Source of the DNA: Kiritimatiellia bacterium
Lineage (GTDB): Bacteria > Verrucomicrobiota > Kiritimatiellia > RFP12 > UBA1067
DNA length: 6,086 nt
Reading direction: 5' to 3'
Assembly: GCA_017385345.1 (NCBI GenBank)
Contig: JAFNRY010000148.1
Coordinates: 1 to 6,086, forward strand
A model generated the notes under the pieces. That model made no database searches. It saw only the letters and a program-made list of their open reading frames with translations, and was not told the origin of the DNA. Positions 1-5,686 of this stretch are shown one piece after another (the first letter of the stretch is position 1; every line of letters starts with the position of its first letter). The translations under genes were made by a program, and so were the position numbers.

Positions 1-1716
1 GTAGCCATCCAGACGTTTTGCCGAGAAGTTGAGCAAGTCGGCGCCCAGGTCGTTGAAGAATCTCGTCAGCGTGACGGCGGCAGGGTTTTGAGGGTCGCGA
101 AGCGCGGCGAGGGCCGCGGCGGGATCCTTCAGGCGCGAGGCAAAGGCGGCGACGAGATTTTCTTCGATTTCGGCGCGCTTGGATTCCGGCATGGAGAGGC
201 GGGTCGCGAAGAAGGTGTCGTCGAGCGTGTAGGTGCATTTCTGTTTGACGTGCGGCTTGAGAACCACGACGACGCGCCCGTAGATGCCAATGTTCGTGTC
301 TGCGGCGCCGCCGGTGAGTTTGGCTGTATTGAGAGCGCCGTAAACGGGGCGGTCCTTACCGGCGAGCGGCTTGGCGGAATACTCGGGGAAGAAGCTCTTC
401 TCCACCTGATTGCGGAAGCGGTATTCCTGGGTCGCGTCGGCCTCGATGTTCTGCTCTTCAAGCGACTCGAAAGCGTTGGTGACGTGGGCGCCGGGGCGCT
501 GCAGAAGGGGCGTTCCCTGCGAGCCATCCTTGCGCTTGCCCATGAGAGTTGCGAAATGCATGTTGATGGTGAGCTCCTGGGAACGGAGCATGTCGCCGAT
601 CTTCTTCGAATCCACGGCGCCCATGCCGTGCGACTTGAGCGTCTCGTCCGTCTTGACGTTCGTCGTTTTCGCGTCGTTCGAACCCTGGGCGGCGGAGCGC
701 GCCATGATGCCGAGATTGACGGTCGTCATGTCGCCCTCGACCGCGTAGTGGTTGGCCGCCTCGGCGCCCTCGCCGGCGTAGCGTTCCATCAGGCTTGGGA
801 CGTTCGCTTTCTGGTCGTCCGGGGTCTTGTCGAGAATCATGCGGCGCGAGATTTCCGAGACTGTCATCGCCTCGATGCGCGAAAGGTCGGTAAACGCCTT
901 CTCGGCGAGCTCAATCGTCTGCGGCTTGGCGTCCGGGTGGTTGATGATGCGCGCGAGTTCCTTCTTGAAGGCGTCGGTCTCCTTGGAAATAAGCCCCTGA
1001 TAGACGGCGGAGAGCGTGTTGTTGTCCATCGCGTCCACCGCGGTGAAGAGCCCCTTCTCGAAAAGCTTCGCGTGCTCTATTTCGGCATCGGAAAGCATTT
1101 CTTTTCCCGTCTTCGGGGCGGCGGCCTCGGCGCCCGGCGCGCCGGGGTCGGGGATGGGCTCCACCGGCCTCACGGTTGACAGGCCGCGGGCCGTGGTTTC
1201 GCGATCGATGTAGGCGTGGAACGTGTTTAGGTGGCGGAGGAGCGCGGGGATGTCAACCTTGCCTTTTTCGTCGAACTTGAGCGCGGCAAGCGTCGCGGAG
1301 GCGGCGCTGCGCTGCCCGGCTTCGGCTTTGGCGATCTTCGTCGCCTGCCGGAATCCGGTGCGCGACATCGAATCCGTGCCGACTTTGGAAAGATCGATCG
1401 CCTTGCCTCCCGCGTCGATGGTCTTTGAACAGCCCATCTTTTCGTCCGCGAAGGCGATGAGCGCCTTGACCGTCCGCGCCGTAAGAGGCTTTCCGGCGTT
1501 GCCTTCGGCTTCAAGATAGCGTTTGAGCGCATCGCCGAGCGCGGCGCCGTAGTGTTGACGGCTCACGGAGAGAAAGGCGTCGGCCGCTGCTTTGTAGGTA
1601 TGCTCACCATGGTGCGCCTTGTTCCGCGTCGTCTTCAACGTTTCGCCCTGGACATAGACGAGCTTGTCCGGATTCTGGTTCGCGATCGCACGAAATGCGT
1701 TGATGTCAATCGACAT
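1..1716 (-). CDS. Large uncharacterised protein, 3' end off the window (possible DUF3626-like region)
   Basis: The frame is open without a stop from an ATG at 1716 to the window edge, giving residues 1-572 of a longer protein. The start is supported by AAAGGAG 9 nt upstream, and the N-terminus begins MSIDINAFRAIANQNPDKLV. I see no signal peptide and no membrane segment, so it is probably cytoplasmic or exported by a specialised route. Visible layout: a mostly helical N-terminal region (about 1-175) with GKPLTARTVKALIAFADEKM near 95-115; a Pro/Ala-rich linker (about 180-206); a helical, charged central region (about 207-420); then a more beta-like segment with RPVYGALN (456-463) followed by YGRVVVVLKPHVK (479-491) and CTYTLDD (494-500). 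That last arrangement recalls my memory of DUF3626 proteins, whose function is unknown; this link is tentative. Codon use is ordinary for a GC-rich genome, with almost no ATA. It is transcribed away from rnhB across a 263-bp gap. I am confident that it is coding, and not of its function. Confidence 0.85.
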   Translation of the reverse strand, partial: MSIDINAFRAIANQNPDKLVYVQGETLKTTRNKAHHGEHTYKAAADAFLSVSRQHYGAALGDALKRYLEAEGNAGKPLTARTVKALIAFADEKMGCSKTIDAGGKAIDLSKVGTDSMSRTGFRQATKIAKAEAGQRSAASATLAALKFDEKGKVDIPALLRHLNTFHAYIDRETTARGLSTVRPVEPIPDPGAPGAEAAAPKTGKEMLSDAEIEHAKLFEKGLFTAVDAMDNNTLSAVYQGLISKETDAFKKELARIINHPDAKPQTIELAEKAFTDLSRIEAMTVSEISRRMILDKTPDDQKANVPSLMERYAGEGAEAANHYAVEGDMTTVNLGIMARSAAQGSNDAKTTNVKTDETLKSHGMGAVDSKKIGDMLRSQELTINMHFATLMGKRKDGSQGTPLLQRPGAHVTNAFESLEEQNIEADATQEYRFRNQVEKSFFPEYSAKPLAGKDRPVYGALNTAKLTGGAADTNIGIYGRVVVVLKPHVKQKCTYTLDDTFFATRLSMPESKRAEIEENLVAAFASRLKDPAAALAALRDPQNPAAVTLTRFFNDLGADLLNFSAKRLDGY

Positions 1717-1725
1717 GGCGGTTTT

Positions 1726-1732
1726 CTCCTTT
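1726..1732 (-). promoter_or_regulatory. Ribosome binding site of the large left-hand gene
   Basis: On the minus strand this reads AAAGGAG, a near-consensus Shine-Dalgarno sequence, 9 nt before the ATG at 1716. It fixes the start codon and shows that the minus frame, not one of the overlapping plus-strand open frames, is the translated one. Confidence 0.8.
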
Positions 1733-1794
1733 CTCTGTTGTTCCTTCGCTTCAGGCTGTCGTTTCCACGCTCTGTTTACACATGCAACGCCCAC

Positions 1795-1822
1795 AAGATA
1801 CACCCCGTGGACAGTTTATCAA
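1795..1822 (-). promoter_or_regulatory. Candidate promoter of the large left-hand gene
   Basis: The minus strand reads TTGATA (complement of 1817-1822, five of six matches to the -35 consensus), a 16-bp spacer, then TATCTT (complement of 1795-1800, four of six matches to the -10 consensus). Transcription would start near 1788 and leave a leader of about 70 nt before the ATG. The 1829-1877 palindrome lies immediately upstream of the -35 element, where an activator or repressor could bind. This is a motif match only. Confidence 0.4.
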
Positions 1823-1828
1823 ATTTTT

Positions 1829-1877
1829 TCTTCCCGGACCAAATGCGACCGTCTCGGCCGTATTTGATCCGGGAAGA
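1829..1877. repeat. Imperfect palindrome, 22-bp arms and 5-nt spacer, in the divergent promoter region
   Basis: The left arm (1829-1850) begins TCTTCCCGGA and the right arm (1856-1877) ends TCCGGGAAGA. The arms match at 19 of 22 positions around the spacer GTCTC. A T-run lies before the left arm on the plus strand, and neither strand has a T-run after the stem, so it does not look like an intrinsic terminator. It sits between the two candidate divergent promoters. It could be an operator, an mRNA-leader hairpin of a longer transcript, or a copy of a dispersed palindromic element of the REP/MITE kind. The sequence shows the symmetry; the role is unknown. Confidence 0.7.
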
Positions 1878-1908
1878 CACATGGCAAATTGAAATGGCGA
1901 CAGGAACC

Positions 1909-1948
1909 GTCAACAAACGGATGCAATAGTCAACAAACGGACGCAATA
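1909..1948 (+). repeat. Two tandem copies of a 20-bp unit upstream of rnhB
   Basis: The unit GTCAACAAACGGATGCAATA occupies 1909-1928 and recurs at 1929-1948 with a single change (T at 1922 to C at 1942). The second copy covers the putative -35 element of the rnhB promoter and ends 4 bp before its -10 element. A 20-bp period is about two helical turns, so a protein recognising the unit would sit twice on the same face of the DNA. Chance duplication by slippage is the plain alternative. Confidence 0.75.
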
Positions 1949-1958
1949 TTGGTATAAT
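1930..1958 (+). promoter_or_regulatory. Candidate sigma-70-type promoter of rnhB and the branching-enzyme gene
   Basis: A perfect TATAAT (1953-1958) is preceded by a 17-bp spacer and TCAACA (1930-1935, four of six matches to TTGACA). Transcription would begin near 1965, leaving a leader of only about 15 nt before the rnhB ATG at 1980. That leader carries a weak G-rich ribosome binding site (GGGGGA, 1969-1974). No other promoter is evident before the branching-enzyme gene, so both genes are probably made from this transcript. Confidence 0.6.
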
Positions 1959-1979
1959 AGGAAATGACGGGGGACGACA

Positions 1980-2618
1980 ATGCTTGAATACGAAAGCGAA
2001 GCGATGCGGCGCGGCGCGAAAACGGTCGTTGGGATAGACGAGGCCGGCCGTGGGCCGCTCGCCGGTCCGGTGTACGCGGCGGCGGTGCATCTGCCGCTGG
2101 ACGCAGCGCGTGCGGCGCTCGAAGGAGGGTGGGCGCAGGTAAACGACTCGAAAAAGCTTTCGCCGCGCAAGCGGGAGATTCTCGCCGCCGCGATAAAGTC
2201 CACGCCGGGATGCGTCTGGGCGGTGGCCTGCGCGACGCCGGCGGAAATCGACTCGCTGAACATTCTGCGGGCGACGCATTTGGCGATGCGACGGGCCGTG
2301 AAAGCGCTCGGTCTCGGCGAGGGCGTTTTCGCGCTTGTCGACGGCCTGCCCGTCGAAGGCCTGCCGTGCCCTTCCCGCGCCATAGTGAAAGGAGACTCCA
2401 AATCGCTGCTCGTCGCGGCCGCGTCGATACTCGCCAAGACCGCGCGCGACGCGGACTGCGCGCGGATGGAGCGCGAACATCCCGGATACGGCTTCGCGAA
2501 GCACAAGGGCTATCCGACCAGGGAGCATCTCGCCGCGCTTGCGGCGCTCGGGCCATGCTCCGAACACAGAAAAAGCTTTTCGCCGGTAAAGGAGGCGGCG
2601 GCGCATGGAAAGGCGTAA
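1980..2618 (+). CDS. rnhB: Ribonuclease HII
   Basis: This enzyme cuts the RNA strand of RNA-DNA hybrids and nicks DNA 5' of single misincorporated ribonucleotides, using divalent metal in the cytoplasm. The 212-residue length is close to the roughly 200 residues usual for the family. The family signature GIDEAGRGPLAGPV is at residues 18-31. The four metal-binding acids are present: D20 and E21 in that signature, D121 in LVDGLP, and D139 in KGDSKS. Other typical blocks are NDSKKLSPRKR (55-65), ASILAKTARD and the C-terminal HPGYGFAKHKGYPTREHL. The ATG at 1980 puts the signature at the expected distance from the N-terminus; the next ATG (residue 9) lacks a better ribosome binding site. The last 14 nt overlap the branching-enzyme gene, so the two are co-transcribed. 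Four of its seven isoleucines are ATA. Confidence 0.97.
   Translation: MLEYESEAMRRGAKTVVGIDEAGRGPLAGPVYAAAVHLPLDAARAALEGGWAQVNDSKKLSPRKREILAAAIKSTPGCVWAVACATPAEIDSLNILRATHLAMRRAVKALGLGEGVFALVDGLPVEGLPCPSRAIVKGDSKSLLVAAASILAKTARDADCARMEREHPGYGFAKHKGYPTREHLAALAALGPCSEHRKSFSPVKEAAAHGKA
2588..2595 (+). promoter_or_regulatory. Ribosome binding site of the branching-enzyme gene, inside rnhB
   Basis: AAAGGAGG is a full consensus Shine-Dalgarno sequence 9 nt before the ATG at 2605. It lies within the last codons of rnhB. It decides the start of the branching-enzyme gene and suggests strong initiation on the shared mRNA, in contrast with the weak site before rnhB. Confidence 0.85.
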
Positions 2619-4629
2619 ACTTCTCGACGACCCGTGGCTGGAACCGTACCGCGCCGAACTCCGCTCCCGTGCGGAGCGCGCGGACGCAAAGGCGAGGGAG
2701 CTTTCGCCGCACGGACCGCTCTCGGCCGGAGCGGACGCGCACAAACGCTACGGCCTGCACCACGTGCGGGGCGGAGGGTGGACGTTCCGCGAATGGGCGC
2801 CGAACGCCACCGGCATATGGCTCGCCGGAGACTTCAACGGCTGGCACGCGGACGACGCGTACGCGCTTTCGCGCGTGGCTGGCACGGGAGACTGGGAGGC
2901 GAAACTGCCGGAGAGCGCGATAAACGGCGGCGACAACTACATACTCCGCATGGAATGGCCGGGCGGCGGCGGCGAGAGGCTGCCGGCGTACGCCACGCAC
3001 GTCGTGCAGGATGCCTCGACGAAACTCTTCGCGGCGAAGGCGCCGTTTCCGGGGCGAAAATACAAATGGCGGCACAAGACGCCCGTCTTCGCGCCAGAAA
3101 CGGCGCCGGCGATATACGAGGCGCACGTCGGCATGGCGTCGGAGGAAGGCAAGGTCGCCACGTACGCGGAGTTCCGCGATAACATCCTTCCGCGCATAAA
3201 AAAGGCCGGTTTCAACACGGTGCAACTCATGGCGGTAATGGAGCATCCGTACTACGGCAGCTTCGGGTACCACGTAGGGTCCTTCTTCGCGGCGTCGTCG
3301 CGCTTCGGCGAACCGGACGACCTCAAAAGCCTCATAGACAGGGCGCACGGCATGGGTCTGCGCGTAATCATGGATCTCGTCCACTCGCACGCCGTGCGCA
3401 ACGAACGCGACGGATTGAGCCTGTTCGACGGCACGCCGTGGCAGTACTTCCACGACGGGCCGCGGGGGTGGCACAAGGAATGGAACAGCCGACTCTTCGA
3501 CTACTCCAAACCGGAAGTCCTGCGCTTTCTGCTGTCAAACTGCCGCTACTGGCTCGAGGAGTTCCGCTTCGACGGATACCGCTTCGACGGAGTGACGTCC
3601 ATGCTGTTCCTCGACCACGGCCTCGGGACGGCATTCGGCGACCGTTCTCAGTATTTCGGGCCGAACGTGGACGAAGACGCGTGGACCTACCTGCGGCTCG
3701 CCAACCGGGTTGTGCACGAAACGCGGCCGGACGCGATCACGATAGCCGAGGACGTGTCCGGGATGCCCGGATGCGCGGCGCCGGAAGAGGATTGCGGCAT
3801 GGGCTTCGACTACAGAATGGCCATGGGCGGACCCGATTTTTGGTTCCAGCTCGCCTCGAAGACGCGCGACGACGACTGGCCCATGGAAGGAATGTTCCGG
3901 GAACTGTCGGGGAAACGCGCCGAGGAACGCACGGTAAGCTACGTGGAATGCCACGACCAGGCGCTGGTCGGGGGGAAGACGTTTTTCTTCCAGCTGGCGG
4001 ACGCGGCGGTGTACGACGGGATGCGGCGGGACCAGCAATCTCTCGCGATAGACAGGGCGATGGCGCTGCACAAGATGGCGCGGCTGGCGACTTGCGCCCT
4101 GAACGGAGGCGCCTATCTCGAATTCATGGGCAACGAATTTGGCCACCCGGAATGGATAGACTTTCCGCGGGCGGAAAACGGCTGGGACTATTCGCACGCG
4201 CGCAGGCAATGGTCGCTGCGCGACGATCCCTGCCTGAAGTTCAAGGCTCTCGGCGACTTCACGGAAGCGATGCTGGCGGCGCTGAGGCCGGTTCTTTCGG
4301 ACAAGGCGGGCGAGCCGCTGCTTCTCGCCGCCGACGAAAAGAGGAAGATCCTCGCGTTCATGCGCGCCGGCATGCTTTTCGCGTTCAATTTCAATCCGTC
4401 GGAATCGTTCGAGGGCTGCGGAATAACAGTGCCGCCGGCGACGCGCTGGCGCCACGTCATCGACACCGACGAAAAGCGCTTCGGCGGCTTCGGGCGCATA
4501 GCCCCGGGGATGGAATACAACTCCGCGCCGGCCAGGGCCGGCGCGGAGTTGGTTTCGCAGACGCTGCTCTATCTGCCGGCGAGAACCGCGCTGGTTCTCA
4601 CTTGCCTGCGTCCGGCGCGCCGCCGGTAG
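2605..4629 (+). CDS. 1,4-alpha-glucan (glycogen) branching enzyme, eukaryotic GBE1-like type (GH13_8)
   Basis: The enzyme cleaves an alpha-1,4 segment of a glucan and rejoins it by an alpha-1,6 bond, making the branches of glycogen. The 674 residues read as an N-terminal helix (KLLDDPWLEPY), a CBM48-type beta domain (about 58-140, with WTFREWAPNA and LAGDFNGW), a GH13 barrel (about 170-560) and a beta-rich C-terminal domain. Catalytic residues are D328 in GYRFDGVTSM (nucleophile), E382 in TIAEDVSGMP (acid/base) and D451 in VECHDQALVG (transition-state stabiliser); DLVHSHA at 257-263 is the first GH13 motif. Long stretches such as QLMAVMEHPYYGSFGYH, HKMARL and FMGNEFGHPEWIDFP match what I recall of human GBE1 much better than the E. 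coli GlgB type, hence no gene symbol. The start follows a consensus ribosome binding site and overlaps rnhB by 14 nt; the end overlaps potD by 32 bp. Eleven of 16 isoleucines are ATA. No other glycogen gene lies in the window. Confidence 0.96.
   Translation: MERRKLLDDPWLEPYRAELRSRAERADAKARELSPHGPLSAGADAHKRYGLHHVRGGGWTFREWAPNATGIWLAGDFNGWHADDAYALSRVAGTGDWEAKLPESAINGGDNYILRMEWPGGGGERLPAYATHVVQDASTKLFAAKAPFPGRKYKWRHKTPVFAPETAPAIYEAHVGMASEEGKVATYAEFRDNILPRIKKAGFNTVQLMAVMEHPYYGSFGYHVGSFFAASSRFGEPDDLKSLIDRAHGMGLRVIMDLVHSHAVRNERDGLSLFDGTPWQYFHDGPRGWHKEWNSRLFDYSKPEVLRFLLSNCRYWLEEFRFDGYRFDGVTSMLFLDHGLGTAFGDRSQYFGPNVDEDAWTYLRLANRVVHETRPDAITIAEDVSGMPGCAAPEEDCGMGFDYRMAMGGPDFWFQLASKTRDDDWPMEGMFRELSGKRAEERTVSYVECHDQALVGGKTFFFQLADAAVYDGMRRDQQSLAIDRAMALHKMARLATCALNGGAYLEFMGNEFGHPEWIDFPRAENGWDYSHARRQWSLRDDPCLKFKALGDFTEAMLAALRPVLSDKAGEPLLLAADEKRKILAFMRAGMLFAFNFNPSESFEGCGITVPPATRWRHVIDTDEKRFGGFGRIAPGMEYNSAPARAGAELVSQTLLYLPARTALVLTCLRPARRR
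4518..4551. terminator. Perfect 16-bp stem-loop past the potD stop, inside the branching-enzyme gene
   Basis: The arms CAACTCCGCGCCGGCC (4518-4533) and GGCCGGCGCGGAGTTG (4536-4551) pair perfectly around the 2-nt centre AG. For potD transcripts it begins 46 nt beyond the stop codon, a normal place for a terminator, but the sequence after it on the minus strand (TATTCC) is only weakly T-rich. On the plus strand it is coding (NSAPARAGAEL), where translating ribosomes would melt it. It may be a Rho-independent-like terminator, an RNA 3'-end stabiliser, or a palindromic element captured in the coding sequence. Confidence 0.45.
4581..4599. repeat. Small inverted repeat at the potD stop codon
   Basis: GAGAACC (4581-4587) and GGTTCTC (4593-4599) pair perfectly around GCGCT. 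The stem begins inside the potD TGA stop (4598-4600) and lies wholly within the last codons of the branching-enzyme gene. With the larger stem-loop at 4518-4551 it makes the convergent 3' ends strongly structured. No T-run follows on either strand. Confidence 0.4.
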
Positions 4630-5686
4630 CCTTGATGCGGTCCCACGCCTTGTCATAGAGCGCCTTCACCGCGGGATCGTCCTCGACCGGACGGAGAACC
4701 TGGCCGCGCTTCGCCACCTCGGGCTTGAGCACGATCTGGTCGCGGTATTCGTCGTCGAGCGCCGCGATTCCGGGCGCTACGGGCATCGGGCCCATGTTGT
4801 ATTCCATATTGACCTTGGCGACCTCGCCGTCGTAAACATAGTCGATGAACGCATATGCGAGGGCGGGGTTCGGAGCGCCGGACGAAACAGCCATCTCGTC
4901 AAACGCTATCACGAATCCCTCCTTGGGCAGCGCGAAGCCGATGTCCTTGCGCGGAGCGTCGCCGGCCTCCTCATCGCCCACTATGACCTGCATGGCGTCC
5001 GTCGAATAGCCATGGCCGAGCCACGTAGCCGAAGACGCGACTTCCGTCTTGTAGCTCTCGGCGTCGAACTTCCTCACGTTGGCTTTCCACTTGAGCACCT
5101 GGGCAACGGCTTCGTCGATCTCCTTCGGATTCTTGGAGTTGAGCGAATAGCCGAGGGACATGAGACCGGCGCCGATGACTTCGCGTATGTCGTCCAGGAA
5201 CGTCGCCTTGCCTTTGAATGCGGGATTGGAGAAGATGCTCCACGACTCGACGTCGGCGCCCGCCGGAACCTTGTCCTTGGCGTACATGATGCCCGTGTAG
5301 GTCACCGCGTACGGAACCGAGAACTTGAAATCCGGATCGGTGATCTGGCTCTCGAACGACTTGTCGAAGTTCTTCGCCACGTTGGGGATCTTCGTCTTGT
5401 CGATCGGCGCGATCAGGCCTTCCTTCGCGAGAAGCGGCACGAAATAGGAGCTTGGCATGATGATGTCGTAGCCCGAACCGCCGGCCTTCAGCTTGGCGTA
5501 CATGTTTTCGTTGGAATCGAAGGTGTCCACGACCACCTTGCAGCCGTTCGCCTCCTCGAATCCCTGGATGACTTCGGGGGCGATATAGTCGCTCCAGGTG
5601 TAGATGTGGAGCACCGGCTTGTCGTCGCGGCATCCGGCGGCGAGGATTGCGGCCGCGGCCGCGGCCATGAGAGCGGAGGTTTTCAT
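4598..5686 (-). CDS. potD: Spermidine/putrescine ABC transporter substrate-binding lipoprotein (PotD/PotF family)
   Basis: The protein captures polyamine outside the inner membrane and delivers it to the PotABC-type importer. The 362 residues begin with a lipoprotein signal peptide: MKTS, an Ala-rich hydrophobic stretch, then LAAGC with Cys19 as the likely lipidated residue; E. coli PotD is instead a free periplasmic protein. Family marks include YTWSDYIAPE (29-38), SNENMYAKLKAG (58-69), MPSSYFVPLL (77-86), FLDDIREVIGAG (163-174) and LPKEG (253-257). Against E. coli PotD as I recall it, the ligand residues D168, E171 and D257 match D166, E169 and D263, but the aromatic W255 position holds Ala261. 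The open frame runs further upstream; I chose the ATG at 5686 because it gives the signal peptide and follows GAAGGAA at 8 nt. It overlaps the permease stop by 4 nt (ATGA). PotD versus PotF specificity cannot be settled. Confidence 0.93.
   Translation of the reverse strand: MKTSALMAAAAAAILAAGCRDDKPVLHIYTWSDYIAPEVIQGFEEANGCKVVVDTFDSNENMYAKLKAGGSGYDIIMPSSYFVPLLAKEGLIAPIDKTKIPNVAKNFDKSFESQITDPDFKFSVPYAVTYTGIMYAKDKVPAGADVESWSIFSNPAFKGKATFLDDIREVIGAGLMSLGYSLNSKNPKEIDEAVAQVLKWKANVRKFDAESYKTEVASSATWLGHGYSTDAMQVIVGDEEAGDAPRKDIGFALPKEGFVIAFDEMAVSSGAPNPALAYAFIDYVYDGEVAKVNMEYNMGPMPVAPGIAALDDEYRDQIVLKPEVAKRGQVLRPVEDDPAVKALYDKAWDRIKATGGAPDAGK

Noticed and set aside
88..1179. A 363-codon plus-strand open frame opposite the left-hand gene
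   Set aside because: It lies opposite a minus frame that is open for 572 codons, starts with a good ribosome binding site and reads as a normal protein. The plus frame is rich in Arg/Gly/Val with no recognisable motif, as expected of an antisense shadow in GC-rich DNA.
1829..1877. The palindrome as a Rho-independent terminator
   Set aside because: The T-run precedes the stem on the plus strand and appears as an A-run after it on the minus strand, so neither strand has the U-tract that termination needs.
2150..2586. Near-identical short stretches GAAAAAGCTTTCGCCG (from 2150) and GAAAAAGCTTTTCGCCG (from 2570)
   Set aside because: Both encode conserved but different parts of RNase HII (DSKKLSPR and HRKSFSPV) and differ by an indel; a chance resemblance is the simplest reading.
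1930..3474. A 514-codon minus-strand open frame opposite rnhB and the branching-enzyme gene
   Set aside because: The plus strand encodes two certain enzymes here. The minus translation is Arg/Pro/Ser-rich with no family motif and would run through the rnhB promoter.
3438..4658. A 406-codon plus-strand frame and a 373-codon minus-strand frame over the branching-enzyme gene
   Set aside because: Both are alternative frames of the GH13 catalytic domain and have low-complexity, Arg/Ala-rich translations without motifs.
5649..5666. GCGGCC repeated three times, like a simple-sequence repeat
   Set aside because: It encodes the poly-alanine core of the PotD signal peptide, so protein function explains the pattern.
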